NCBI GenBank assembly: GCA_021371955.1
Contig: JAJFVD010000006.1
Location: 62,001-126,000, forward strand
From: Bacteroidales bacterium
Lineage (GTDB): Bacteria > Bacteroidota > Bacteroidia > Bacteroidales > UBA932
Direction: 5' to 3'
DNA length: 64,000 bases
Under the pieces are notes generated by a model. That model was not told the DNA's origin. It made no database searches and was given only the letters and a program-made list of their open reading frames with translations. Positions 27,164 to 36,187 of the stretch are shown here, piece after piece. The stretch's first letter is position 1, and the number at the start of each line of letters is the position of its first letter. A program made the translations under genes and the position numbers.

Positions 27164-27444
27164 AGAAATTAATTAATCCAATCCACACAAATTTATAAAA
27201 TAATGTTACTGAATGGTTAATTATAACTTTTACAAAATAATCAAATATTTATTGAGTGTTGTTAAGATTCATTATAACACTAACAATATGTATTTTATAG
27301 ATATTGTTGTTTGGTTACATAAATAAATGTTGTAAATACTTGTAGTGTTTTATTCAAGAGATAACGCATCTATAAATTGTGAAAAAATAGCAGATAATTG
27401 AAATAATACCACTACAATGTTTTGGGTATGGCAGTATTCAAGAG
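27164..27444. promoter_or_regulatory. Upstream region of the phosphate-themed operon
   Basis: On the minus strand TAAATTTG (27188-27195) is an exact -7 element, giving a start about 18 bases before the DUF47 ATG. No good -33 element lies at the right distance, which suits an activator-dependent promoter. Farther upstream an 8-bp inverted repeat AACAATAT (27282-27289) with ATATTGTT (27301-27308) is a possible operator for the LuxR-type regulator. The rest is AT-rich with no gene. Confidence 0.45.
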
Positions 27445-27978
27445 TTATTTGACCTGCCTAATGATAAAACAAAGCGCATTCATTTTATCACAAGAACAAC
27501 CCACACAACGCGAATATGCTCCATTATCAAAAAACCCGCAGCATCAACTTCAATATAAGTATAATTTCCGGCGATATTTGCCATATTACTGCTGTTGTCT
27601 ATTTCAGAAGTAATACCCACGGATAAATTATTTTGTGGATTGCCTGTTGGGAAATTTGCCGCTAAAAACTTATCATTTAATTCAACAGCAAAATATGTTT
27701 TCTGATTTGATGTAATCTTATAAATACCCTGAAGATTTTCTCCTAAAAGTGTATGTCCCCGAAGAAGACTGGCCGGTCGTTTCATTACGGGTCGTGTATG
27801 ATTTGGTTGTATGATTAATGTCAAATGTAATTAAATCGCCATAAGAACCTGATCCGGAATAGGTATTAATTTGATTATTATTATCCGGACCATCTGGACC
27901 ATCTTTCTTGCAACCAGAAAAACAAATTGTTGCAATACATGTAATTGCTAAAACCCTCTTAAGTTAAAACTGATTCAT
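27445..27978 (-). pseudogene. Decayed small lipoprotein gene
   Basis: The remains of a lipoprotein gene. The first frame gives ATG, three codons and an in-frame TAA, then a clear lipoprotein signal (LAITCIATICFSGCKKD). It runs to a stop after about GTYTFRRKSSGYL. A second frame picks up from about 27745 with LQGIYKITSNQKTYFAVELND and VGITSEIDNSSNMANIAG. At a T-rich stretch near 27530-27537 the original frame returns (GFFDNGAYSRCVGCSCDKMN) and stops at 27445-27447. So there is one early stop and two opposite frameshifts. The family is not recognised. Sequencing error in homopolymers could explain the shifts but not the early TAA. Confidence 0.6.
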
Positions 27979-28013
27979 AATCCAATGTGTCAAATTATGG
28001 TTTCACTTTAAAA

Positions 28014-29402
28014 TTAAACTACAAGGTCATCTTCCTTAAAGATTTCTTTGGTTTTTTTCTTCATCCGCATCAACATGGCGAAACCAATTGTGAGCACTCC
28101 CACTCGGCCAAAATACATAAGTACAATAAGAACAATCTTGCCTGCAGAAGACAAATCGAATGTAATTCCTGTACTAAGACCAACAGTGCCCAGAGCCGAT
28201 GCTGCTTCAAAAATTAGCTGGATATAATCTGTCCCCTTTTCTGTTGCAGTTAATATGTAGGATCCGGTTATCAGGACAAATGAGTACAAAATGAATGTGG
28301 TGAGAGCATTATCTACTCTGTATGTTGGTATCCGCCGGTTAAATAAAAACACGTCCCGTTGAAGGCTTAATTTGCTTTTGACAAATGCAAAAACGGCTGA
28401 TGTTGTCGTCGATTTGAGACCGCCACCTGTACCGGAAGGTGATGCACCAAAATACATTATCAGTGTGGTTGTCATTAAGGTTATTGGCAGCATATTACCA
28501 ATATTAACCGTATTATACCCTACAGTGGTTAATGCAGACATCGTCTGGAACAGGGATATAAGAAACCGGTTAAATGGAGAGTAACTTGCCAGTTCGGGTT
28601 CCCAAAAATACATTTGAGCAGTACCCCAAACAGACAGGATTAAAGTAATAAAAAAGATAATCTTTGTGGAGAAACTTATTTCGTACTTTTTTACGGTAAA
28701 CTTTTTCCACAAATCTATCATTACAATAAATCCCATGGCCCCGGCGTAACTTAAAACCATAATTACCATATTAACCCCGATGTTAGTATCGAACTGCATT
28801 AGGTTATCCGTATAAATACTAAACCCTGCAGTACAAAAGGCAGAAACGCTATGGAAAATTGCACTCCAGAGCGGGTCACTTGCCCCGCTCTGAGTAAAAA
28901 AAATATATAATAGAATTGCTCCTATAAACTCAAGAATAAAAGTAAAATAGACAATGCTTTGAACCAGATTGTTGATATTAATGTTCCCCGGAATTGAAAA
29001 TTCCGCTTCAATAATATTTTTTTTAATCATTGTAAAATGCTTTGTAAGCCGGAGCATGACAAAAGAGCTCATTGTCATATATCCAATTCCGCCTAGCTGT
29101 ATCAGAATGAGAATTACAATCTGCCCCAAAAGGCTATATGATTTGGATACGTCAACCGTGGACAAACCTGTTGTTGAAATTGCAGAAGTTGCAGTAAATA
29201 CATGATCCAGTACATTAACATTCATATTGGTCATGAATGGGATGCAAAGAAGAATAGTACCAAAAACAATATAAGTAAAGTACCCGAGAGATAACTGACG
29301 ATATGGATGACTTGATGTAAATCCAAATGTCAGCAATGTTTCAAAGTCATACCTAAGATGCCTGAATATTTTTTGCCGGATAGACCTGACACTTTTTCTC
29401 AT
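28014..29402 (-). CDS. trkH: TrkH/KtrB-family potassium uptake channel
   Basis: A 462-residue inner-membrane K+ translocating subunit. It has the four-fold helix/P-loop/helix repeat. Filter loops are visible as ISTTGLST, FCTAGFSI, LTTVGYNT and LGTVGLST, each with the key glycine. The basic N-terminus is cytoplasmic. Such channels need a cytosolic TrkA/KtrA nucleotide-binding subunit, whose gene is not in this window. It has its own promoter and is divergent from the cyclase gene. Confidence 0.95.
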   Translation of the reverse strand: MRKSVRSIRQKIFRHLRYDFETLLTFGFTSSHPYRQLSLGYFTYIVFGTILLCIPFMTNMNVNVLDHVFTATSAISTTGLSTVDVSKSYSLLGQIVILILIQLGGIGYMTMSSFVMLRLTKHFTMIKKNIIEAEFSIPGNININNLVQSIVYFTFILEFIGAILLYIFFTQSGASDPLWSAIFHSVSAFCTAGFSIYTDNLMQFDTNIGVNMVIMVLSYAGAMGFIVMIDLWKKFTVKKYEISFSTKIIFFITLILSVWGTAQMYFWEPELASYSPFNRFLISLFQTMSALTTVGYNTVNIGNMLPITLMTTTLIMYFGASPSGTGGGLKSTTTSAVFAFVKSKLSLQRDVFLFNRRIPTYRVDNALTTFILYSFVLITGSYILTATEKGTDYIQLIFEAASALGTVGLSTGITFDLSSAGKIVLIVLMYFGRVGVLTIGFAMLMRMKKKTKEIFKEDDLVV

Positions 29403-29421
29403 TGATTTAAAAATTAGCCGA

Positions 29422-29455
29422 CAAATGTATATTTATTTTAAATCCATTATTCAAA
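29422..29455 (-). promoter_or_regulatory. Putative trkH promoter
   Basis: Read on the minus strand, TTTG (29452-29455), 22 bases, then TACATTTG (29422-29429). The -7 element is exact and the spacer is one or two bases longer than usual. The start would be about 12 bases upstream of the trkH ATG. Confidence 0.5.
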
Positions 29456-29493
29456 TATTTGCATTAACAGGTTATTCGCCATAAATTTATTAC

Positions 29494-30135
29494 ATGAAAA
29501 TTATTGATTTAACACAAACTATTTCTTCCGAAATGCCGGTTTATCCAGGGACTGAACCTCCTGTAATAAAAGATGCTACAACTATTGAGAAGGATGGATT
29601 TGCAGAAAAACTGCTCTCTTTCTTCTCGCATACCGGAACACATATTGATGCTCCGGGGCATATCCTGCAAGGCAGAAATACGCTGGATATGTTCTCTGCC
29701 GATAAATTCGCTGGTAAAGGGCTGGTTGTTGATGTAACAAAATGTACTTCGGGGAAAATTGAGAAAGAAGTTTTGGAAAAACACTCTGTGGAAATTGAAG
29801 GATGTGATTTTGTTCTGTTTAAAACCGGGTGGGACAAAAGATGGGGCAATGAGAACTACTTTACTGATTTTCCGTCATTATCTTCAGAAGCTGCATCATG
29901 GCTTTGTAATTTCAGCATTAAGGGTATTGGATTCGATTGCATCTCTGCCGATCCGGTTGAAGCGTCCGACTTACCGAATCATAAGATAATACTTAGTAAA
30001 GATTTAATAATTATAGAGAATTTGTGTAATTTAGACATGCTCCCGGGATGCTCTTTCCTTTTTTCATGTCTGCCGCTTAAAATTGAAAATAGCGATGGTT
30101 CTCCTGTGAGAGCAGTTGGAATACTTGATATTTAA
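29494..30135 (+). CDS. Cyclase-family (kynurenine formamidase-like) hydrolase
   Basis: A 213-residue metal-dependent hydrolase of the cyclase family. The metal-binding signature HTGTHIDAPGH is clear, and GFDCISADP and FLFSCLPLKIENSDGSPVRA follow the family pattern. Members include kynurenine formamidase and other amide or lactone hydrolases, so the substrate is open. No tryptophan-degradation genes are nearby. The stop abuts the ATG of the next gene (ybaK type). Confidence 0.88.
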   Translation: MKIIDLTQTISSEMPVYPGTEPPVIKDATTIEKDGFAEKLLSFFSHTGTHIDAPGHILQGRNTLDMFSADKFAGKGLVVDVTKCTSGKIEKEVLEKHSVEIEGCDFVLFKTGWDKRWGNENYFTDFPSLSSEAASWLCNFSIKGIGFDCISADPVEASDLPNHKIILSKDLIIIENLCNLDMLPGCSFLFSCLPLKIENSDGSPVRAVGILDI

Positions 30136-30612
30136 ATGAAGATAGATAAGACAAACGCAGCCAGATTGCTTGACAAGGCAAAAATAAAATATGAACTAAT
30201 CCCTTACGAAGTAGACGAAAAAGACCTGGGTGCTGTTCATGTTGCGGAACAACTTAAACAACCTGTTGAAATGGTGTTTAAAACCCTTGTACTTAAAGGC
30301 GACAAGACAGGATATTTTGTTTGTGTTATTCCCGGAGCAGAGGAGGTCGACCTGAAAAAGGCGGCAAAGGTTTCGGGCAATAAGAGTTGTGAAATGATTC
30401 CAATGAAAGAGCTGCTCCCGGTTACAGGATATATTAGGGGAGCCTGCTCTCCTATCGGAATGAAGAAACAGTTCCCTACTTATATACACGAAACCTGCCT
30501 TAGCTTTTCACAAATTTATATTAGTGCCGGGAAACGTGGATTGCAACTTTATATTGCTCCCCGGGATCTTATTAATGAGGTAAAGGCAAAAACGGAGAAT
30601 CTCATTTTATAA
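30136..30612 (+). CDS. ybaK: Cys-tRNA(Pro)/Cys-tRNA(Cys) deacylase, YbaK type
   Basis: A 158-residue trans-editing protein of the YbaK/ProX superfamily that removes cysteine wrongly loaded onto tRNA-Pro. Marks include VFKTLVLKGDKTGYFVCVIPG, DLKKAAKVSG and GYIRGACSPIGMKK. Length is typical. It begins directly after the cyclase stop and ends 14 bp before the radical-SAM gene, so the three form an operon. Confidence 0.92.
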   Translation: MKIDKTNAARLLDKAKIKYELIPYEVDEKDLGAVHVAEQLKQPVEMVFKTLVLKGDKTGYFVCVIPGAEEVDLKKAAKVSGNKSCEMIPMKELLPVTGYIRGACSPIGMKKQFPTYIHETCLSFSQIYISAGKRGLQLYIAPRDLINEVKAKTENLIL

Positions 30613-30626
30613 ATCATTTCCATTAA

Positions 30627-31694
30627 ATGGAAAAACAAAATTATCAGGAAAAGAGGCGCCATCCGGCAAACTATCGCGAAAAGCTTGCGGGAGATACTGT
30701 AAGGTGTATACTTTGCCCGCATTGTTGCATATTACAGGATGGTAAAACAGGGATTTGCAGGACAAGAGTAAATTTCGGAGGAGAGTTATATTCTTTGTCT
30801 TACGGAAATCCTTGCTCTATTTCTGTAGATCCTATCGAAAAGAAGCCCCTGTTTCACTTTTTACCGGGATCCAAAATCTATTCGCTTGCCACTGCAGGAT
30901 GCAATTTTCACTGCCTTAACTGCCAGAATTGGTCCATATCTCAGGAATTTCCATCTGAACAAAGGAGATACAATCTATCTCCTGAAGATGTCGTGAAAGA
31001 GGCTTTACTTCACAATACCGGAAGCATTGCCTTTACCTATACGGAACCGACTGTATTCTATGAATACATTTTCGATATAGCTAAAATTGCCAGCGAAAAA
31101 GGGGTAAAAACTGTTCTTATTTCCAATGGTTACATAAATGAAAAACCTTTGCTGGAACTTTGCAAATGGTTGAATGCCGCTAATATTGACCTGAAATGTT
31201 TCAACGATTCTATATATAAAAAATTGACAGGGGGCAAATTGCAGCCAGTTCTCGACACGTTGAAAACGCTTAAGAAAAATGGAATCTGGCTTGAGATAAC
31301 CAATCTTATTATCCCCGGGTGGTCCGATAGCCCGGAAATGATTAAGGCTATGTGCGATTGGCTGGCAGATAACGGGTTTAAGGATACGCCACTGCATTTT
31401 AGCCGCTTTTTCCCGACCTACCGGCTTTCACAACTGCTACCAACTCCGGAAAGAAGCTTAGTTAAAGCCCGGGAGATTGCAGAAAAAGCAGGAATAAAAT
31501 ATGTATATATCGGCAATATTCCTGACTTGCACGGAGAAAACACATCTTGTCCGGCTTGCGGGCACAGGTTAGTAGAACGAGAAGGTTATCTGGTTAAGCA
31601 AAACTATATTAAAGCTAACCCGGACGAAAAGAATCCGTTCAGGAAGGGTTTTTGCCGGTACTGCGGAGAGGTAATCTCCGGAGTGTGGGCGTAA
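30627..31694 (+). CDS. amrS: AmmeMemoRadiSam system radical-SAM protein AmrS
   Basis: A 355-residue radical-SAM protein. The cluster motif CNFHCLNC gives C92, C96 and C99. The N-terminal cysteines (RCILCPHCCI, about 27-34, and C44) and a C-terminal pair of CxxC motifs (CPACGH, CRYCGE) suggest more metal sites. Family features are GNPCSISVDPIEKKPLFHF and FTYTEPTVFYEY. It belongs to the AmmeMemoRadiSam system, a conserved three-protein set whose reaction I cannot state. The gene for the other two parts is convergent, with no bases between the two stops. Confidence 0.93.
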   Translation: MEKQNYQEKRRHPANYREKLAGDTVRCILCPHCCILQDGKTGICRTRVNFGGELYSLSYGNPCSISVDPIEKKPLFHFLPGSKIYSLATAGCNFHCLNCQNWSISQEFPSEQRRYNLSPEDVVKEALLHNTGSIAFTYTEPTVFYEYIFDIAKIASEKGVKTVLISNGYINEKPLLELCKWLNAANIDLKCFNDSIYKKLTGGKLQPVLDTLKTLKKNGIWLEITNLIIPGWSDSPEMIKAMCDWLADNGFKDTPLHFSRFFPTYRLSQLLPTPERSLVKAREIAEKAGIKYVYIGNIPDLHGENTSCPACGHRLVEREGYLVKQNYIKANPDEKNPFRKGFCRYCGEVISGVWA

Positions 31695-33134
31695 TCAGCT
31701 AAAAACAGTTGCTGTAAAAATATAGATTTCGGCCGTTTTCCATCCTTCCCAGCCTAAACCGGCCTTGTCCCTTGAACAATGTCCAAGAAACTCGTCCATA
31801 CTCCAGCCTGTTTCAGAGGCAACCTGAGGCAGGAACACTCCGGAGTGTTCTCCTTTTTCCATAAAGACGCCATGCTTCCCGAGTTCAATTTCCGAAACAC
31901 TGTTTATCTTTTTAAGAGGAGAAAGAACAGAAATTTCAATCTCTATTTCCGGCAACTCGTCCTGTTCCACCGGTGGGAAACGATAATCGAATATGGAAAC
32001 GGAAGTAGCCATGTCCTGAATGATTTTGTATAGCGGTAAATCTCCTCTGAGTCGCCCAAGGCAGCCCCTGAGTTCGCCATTTTTGTAAAGTGTTACAAAT
32101 GCACCGCATTTTGTTTTAAGAACAGAAGAATAGTCATCAGGATTCAGTTTGTTCTTTCTCCCGTGAAGAACTACCGATTGAACCGACTCACGCGCAATCT
32201 TCAGGAGAGTCTTCTTTTCGGAGCCGGAGAGTTGAAAATCGCTGTCGGTAATCTTTTTTTCAGATACGGCAATTCCCCAGTATCCAACAACCTTTCTCTT
32301 CTCTCCATAGTATTCAGCATCACCTGAGTTTTTGTAGTCAATCGCTAAATATTCCACCGAATCTATATCGTGTGTCATGTAGAGCAATGTGAGCACCGAT
32401 GTCCATCCGCACAGGCTTGTTGCAAGATGAAGAATCTGTTTCCCGGCATTGCACTTAAGGGTAGAGAGCAGATTTTCAGGACTGTTTGTGAGAATGGCCT
32501 CTTTTGTTATTGCATCTACTCTTTGAGCATCTGCATAATTAGGATAATGGGAAAAATCGGAGCTTATGACGAACAGATTTTCAGACGTAAAATATGGTTT
32601 CAATGCCAGGGCAATCTTTTTGCATACTTCCGGATCTGATGTTCCAATTACTACCGGAACAATGCAATAGTTATTATTGAGGACATAATTTAAAAAAGGG
32701 AGTTGCACTTCAAGACTATGTTCGTTTTGGTGAGGGCCACTATCGGAGGTGAAAACATCCGGATTGCCGCCGACCAGCATTTTGCCAAATGTTGTGTCAA
32801 CCTTAACCTTCCCATGGGGCATCTCAAAATCTCCTGCACAGTATATCGCGGCCCCTTCGAAGCTGACCTGATGGGAAGATGCAATTATAAATACCCTTTT
32901 ATAAACAATATTTCTGTCTATCTGATTGAAAGCAGATGCAGCAACTCCTCCGGAAAAGACATATCCGGCGTGCGGGCATATAATAGCTCTTACATTGCTG
33001 CATTGTTTTGGCAAAGCATCTGCAAAGAGGCCATCAAGTGCCTGTTGCAGTTTATCGGGTTCTGCCGGATAAAACATACCTGCGACTGCAGGTTTTCTAT
33101 CGAAAGTTTCTGAAGTGGATTTCATATCTTTCAA
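31695..33134 (-). CDS. AmmeMemoRadiSam proteins B and A fused (Memo-AMMECR1)
   Basis: A 479-residue fusion. Residues about 12-285 are the Memo-like AmrB domain (GMFYPAEP, CPHAGYVFSGGVAAS, SSHQVSFEGAAIY, HQNEHSLEVQLPFL, ISSDFSHY), which has an extradiol-dioxygenase-like fold with conserved histidines. Residues about 300-475 are the AMMECR1-like AmrA domain with its hallmark LRGCLG. With the convergent amrS gene it completes the AmmeMemoRadiSam set. Its own promoter is presumably in the 45 bp upstream, which contain an 18-bp palindrome. Cytoplasmic; biochemical role not evident from sequence. Confidence 0.93.
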   Translation of the reverse strand: MKDMKSTSETFDRKPAVAGMFYPAEPDKLQQALDGLFADALPKQCSNVRAIICPHAGYVFSGGVAASAFNQIDRNIVYKRVFIIASSHQVSFEGAAIYCAGDFEMPHGKVKVDTTFGKMLVGGNPDVFTSDSGPHQNEHSLEVQLPFLNYVLNNNYCIVPVVIGTSDPEVCKKIALALKPYFTSENLFVISSDFSHYPNYADAQRVDAITKEAILTNSPENLLSTLKCNAGKQILHLATSLCGWTSVLTLLYMTHDIDSVEYLAIDYKNSGDAEYYGEKRKVVGYWGIAVSEKKITDSDFQLSGSEKKTLLKIARESVQSVVLHGRKNKLNPDDYSSVLKTKCGAFVTLYKNGELRGCLGRLRGDLPLYKIIQDMATSVSIFDYRFPPVEQDELPEIEIEISVLSPLKKINSVSEIELGKHGVFMEKGEHSGVFLPQVASETGWSMDEFLGHCSRDKAGLGWEGWKTAEIYIFTATVFS

Positions 33135-33151
33135 ATATTAAATACCCACTG

Positions 33152-33169
33152 AAAATATAGCTATATTTT
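33152..33169. repeat. Perfect 18-bp AT-rich palindrome
   Basis: AAAATATAGCTATATTTT is self-complementary. It lies between the stop of the STN protein gene (33180) and the start of the Memo-AMMECR1 gene (33134). It may be a weak terminator for the former or an operator for the latter. The composition alone makes a chance palindrome possible. Confidence 0.4.
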
Positions 33170-33179
33170 TTGAAAAAAG

Positions 33180-34724
33180 CTATTTTTTTGTACTCGGGCC
33201 GAAATCATACTTCTGAACAAGGTCCCTTAATTTATCCTCCGGCAATATGACATTAAAGTGCTCCCAAAAATCTTTGTCATAAACAAAACTTGTCTCAGAG
33301 AATACATCTCTCGTAGGGAGTTTGTCGTTATTAAGAAAACGCCTTACATCAAGGGTATCTATTTTACAATTTACCATCTCGAACCACACGTGTAAATTTG
33401 AGCTAAAAAGCTTGTTCTTCTTCCTTATTTTAAAATTGAGGTCTCCCCTTATATGATTTATGTAATACGTTCCGTTAAAAGGCTTGTAAGACACTTCGTA
33501 GACCACATTTTCCGGAGTCACCTCAAGATTTTTTCCTCTCTTTAAAACTAAATCATCTGCTTTTTTTCTTACATACAATGGATTAATCTCAAAACGAGCC
33601 ATTACAAGTGCATAATTTTCTGCGTCAATATATAGTTTGCCCTTATACAGAGGGTCAAAAACAAGCTCGTTTTGCTCAAATGATATTACATAAACCCTCC
33701 GGTCATCAATAGTTGTTATGTCCGAGTGAGAGAATTTGTACTGTCCGGAATAATCAGATAAAAGAAAATCAGGCGGATTCTTTACTACGTCCAAAAGTAA
33801 ACAGGAATTGAGGCTTGATTTAATTCTTGTAATAAGGGTGTCTTTTTCTTCGTTATTATATGCCCTGTGCATTTTGAGCAACTTAAGCTGCTCATTGTAT
33901 ATACTGCTTTGATATCCTGTTTTATAAGCCAGTAATACAGCCTCTACTAAATTGATATTTTTTTTATATTCAATCCCTTCCCTAAAAAAAGTTGTGAGAT
34001 AAACAGGGTCACGGGAATAGTTATGCGCCCTTCGGCTCATCATCTCCCTTATTGTGCGCAAAGGATCAACAACCCTCACAACTACTTCCTGCAGGGGAAT
34101 GACTCTTTGATCCATATAGAAAACTATATTCTGCCCGGAAAGCAAAGATGCATCAATCTCCCTGGAGATATAACCAATCTGTGAGAATTTAATTATAGCA
34201 TGCCGGAGAGAGTCAGGCAATATGAGTTTAAAATCCCCGTTCTGATTTGCAACTGTCCCGTACGACATATCTCTAACGCCAATTGAGCCATATACGACCG
34301 GCTCTCCTGTTGCGCGATCTTTGAGAGATCCTGATAAAGTAAAATAAGGATTATCGCTTGTTGCCTTTTCGACTGGGGCCGAAACGACTACCGGTTCTGG
34401 GATGTAAATAAGTATGTGATCGCCCACGATGCGGATTTCAAGCCGGTTATCCCCGGTAATTAAGTGAACAGCTTCGGTAAGAGAATATTTTCCTGCAGAT
34501 ATTTTTACGACTTTGTCATTGTCAAAAAGCTGACTGTCGTATATAAACATGTAACCGGACTGCTCAGATACCATATTTAAAAGGTGATATACGCTCCCTT
34601 TGCTTTTTGAAAGATGAACCACAATGTCCGGCTCCTCACTATCCTTCGCAGGAAGAGATGCCGGTTGCAGTAGTGAACAGCTTATAAGAAGCAACCAAAG
34701 CAGGTATCTTGCCCTCTTAATCAT
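33180..34724 (-). CDS. STN-domain protein with carboxypeptidase-regulatory-like domain, no TonB barrel
   Basis: A 514-residue exported protein (signal 1-26). Residues about 32-110 form an STN (secretin/TonB short N-terminal) domain, as used by FecA-type receptors to contact FecR. Then comes a carboxypeptidase-D regulatory-like domain (about 128-215: LSGSLKDRATGEPVVYG). The last 300 residues are not a TonB barrel but match the C-terminal part of the protein at 36188-37444 (for example FWEHFNVILPED against FWEDYNIIEPEA). It lies 14 bp after the FecR gene, so it probably reports to FecR. The function of the large C-terminal domain is unknown. Confidence 0.8.
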   Translation of the reverse strand: MIKRARYLLWLLLISCSLLQPASLPAKDSEEPDIVVHLSKSKGSVYHLLNMVSEQSGYMFIYDSQLFDNDKVVKISAGKYSLTEAVHLITGDNRLEIRIVGDHILIYIPEPVVVSAPVEKATSDNPYFTLSGSLKDRATGEPVVYGSIGVRDMSYGTVANQNGDFKLILPDSLRHAIIKFSQIGYISREIDASLLSGQNIVFYMDQRVIPLQEVVVRVVDPLRTIREMMSRRAHNYSRDPVYLTTFFREGIEYKKNINLVEAVLLAYKTGYQSSIYNEQLKLLKMHRAYNNEEKDTLITRIKSSLNSCLLLDVVKNPPDFLLSDYSGQYKFSHSDITTIDDRRVYVISFEQNELVFDPLYKGKLYIDAENYALVMARFEINPLYVRKKADDLVLKRGKNLEVTPENVVYEVSYKPFNGTYYINHIRGDLNFKIRKKNKLFSSNLHVWFEMVNCKIDTLDVRRFLNNDKLPTRDVFSETSFVYDKDFWEHFNVILPEDKLRDLVQKYDFGPSTKK

Positions 34725-34738
34725 ATCACGCTTCTGGA

Positions 34739-35581
34739 TTATTTATATATCTTGATTCTGTTTTGCTGCTGAGAGTATTTAAGATTTAGTGCGGAACATA
34801 TTAGCTGAACAAGAGAATCCGGAGAATCTTGCGAAAAGGTTGCAGTTAAGAGGCGTTCTTCAATATCTGGCGAAATTTCAAAAATCACATCCTTAAAATT
34901 TCGGTTGATTACGCTGATTACATCTTCCAGCCGCTCATCCTTAAAATGCATCCGGCTCATATAGCGGGCAAATTGTTCTAGGTCCTGAGTTTGTATTACC
35001 TTTAAGCTGCCGGATTGAATAAGAACTGTCTCTCCGGCTTTTATCCTTGTGCTTTTACCACCTTTTTTGAGAGTAACCTCAACTACCCCTGTGTTAACAG
35101 AGAGTGACGAATATTCCTTATTGGCTGTTTTAACATTGAAAGATGTTCCCAGTACTTTTACTTTAATGATATCTGTTTCAATAATGAATGGCGATTCCGG
35201 ATTCTTGCTTATATCAAAAAATGCATCACCTTCCAGAAATACTTCACGACTGCTCTTCTGAAAATGTTCGGGATAGGATAAAGATGTGTTTTCTGCCAGG
35301 TATACAACAGATCCGTCTTCAAGCGTAGTAACAAATGTCGAGTTCTTTTCACCATTAAGCAATGTGAACATCTCCGGCTGAGTGGTTTTCATCTCATGGA
35401 CAATGAATAGTGTTGCAGTGATTAGAATTATAAGGCTTGCCGCCCATCTTAAAGCAACAGGGCGGAATATTGGTTGTTGGGGCTCCGCTTTCCTTTCAAG
35501 CAGCCCATCCTGTTCCAGGCGTGAATGCAGTCGGTTCCATGCCCGGTCAACCCTTTTATTATCGTTTTCCATTGTAGCCAT
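34739..35581 (-). CDS. FecR-family anti-sigma factor
   Basis: A 280-residue membrane protein: a short cytoplasmic segment, one membrane helix (about 45-65), then a periplasmic FecR domain (TLEDGSVVYLAENTSLSYP, EVFLEGDAFFDI, VKVLGTSFNVK) and a C-terminal DUF4974-type region (LEDVISVINRNFKDVIFEI). It holds the partner sigma factor inactive until a periplasmic signal arrives. Its start codon overlaps the sigma stop by one base, and the STN protein gene follows, giving the order sigma-FecR-STN. Confidence 0.93.
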   Translation of the reverse strand: MATMENDNKRVDRAWNRLHSRLEQDGLLERKAEPQQPIFRPVALRWAASLIILITATLFIVHEMKTTQPEMFTLLNGEKNSTFVTTLEDGSVVYLAENTSLSYPEHFQKSSREVFLEGDAFFDISKNPESPFIIETDIIKVKVLGTSFNVKTANKEYSSLSVNTGVVEVTLKKGGKSTRIKAGETVLIQSGSLKVIQTQDLEQFARYMSRMHFKDERLEDVISVINRNFKDVIFEISPDIEERLLTATFSQDSPDSLVQLICSALNLKYSQQQNRIKIYK

Positions 35582-36129
35582 TATATACTTGTATGATAAT
35601 CAATTTCTTTTCTTAGTGTCTTAATCGCTTTGCCCATTTCTGCCTCAATTGTTTTAACAGATAAAGAGAGAATTTCTGCAATCTCCATATACTTGAGATT
35701 TTCAAAGCGGTGCATATTAAATATTTTTCTTCTTCTTTCGGGCATCTTTTCCATTGTCTTCTTCACAACGTCTTCCAGCTCCCTGTATTCTATATCGTCC
35801 TGAGCATCTGTGGGTGTTATCTCAACACTTGCCGCATTAATTGTACCTCTGTATTTTTCATCGAGTTTGCGTCTCTCGCAATACTGAAGAGACCGGTTAC
35901 GAACAGCTCCGTAGAGGTACCCTTTTAAGGAACGGAGAATATTCAAATTTTCGTGTTCCTTCCATAAAACATAGAACAAATCCTGAATTATTTCTTCTGC
36001 CACATCCGTCCTGCCTGTAATTCCTGTTGCGAAAAAGATAAGAGAGGAGTAATATTTTCGAAAAATATATTCGAATGATTTAATATCCCCCTCTTTTATC
36101 TTTTTTAACAACAGCAGGTCGTCGAGCAT
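35581..36129 (-). CDS. ECF RNA polymerase sigma factor
   Basis: A 182-residue sigma-70 family ECF factor. Region 2 is FEYIFRKYYSSLIFFA through DVAEEIIQDLFYVLWKEH. Region 4 is MPERRRKIFNMHRFENLKYMEI with a helix-turn-helix. It probably directs polymerase to the genes around it, released by FecR after a signal through the STN protein. The gene upstream (36188-37444), 58 bp away on the same strand, may be part of the same unit. Confidence 0.95.
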   Translation of the reverse strand: MLDDLLLLKKIKEGDIKSFEYIFRKYYSSLIFFATGITGRTDVAEEIIQDLFYVLWKEHENLNILRSLKGYLYGAVRNRSLQYCERRKLDEKYRGTINAASVEITPTDAQDDIEYRELEDVVKKTMEKMPERRRKIFNMHRFENLKYMEIAEILSLSVKTIEAEMGKAIKTLRKEIDYHTSI

Positions 36130-36187
36130 ACATCTATTATATTAATTTGACTTCAAAGATAATAAATGTGTAATTATTTTTAGCTGT

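Noticed and set aside
27480..27824. An open frame of 114 codons as a real gene
   Set aside because: It starts at TTG, has no signal or family match at its N-terminus, and is the middle segment of the decayed lipoprotein gene.
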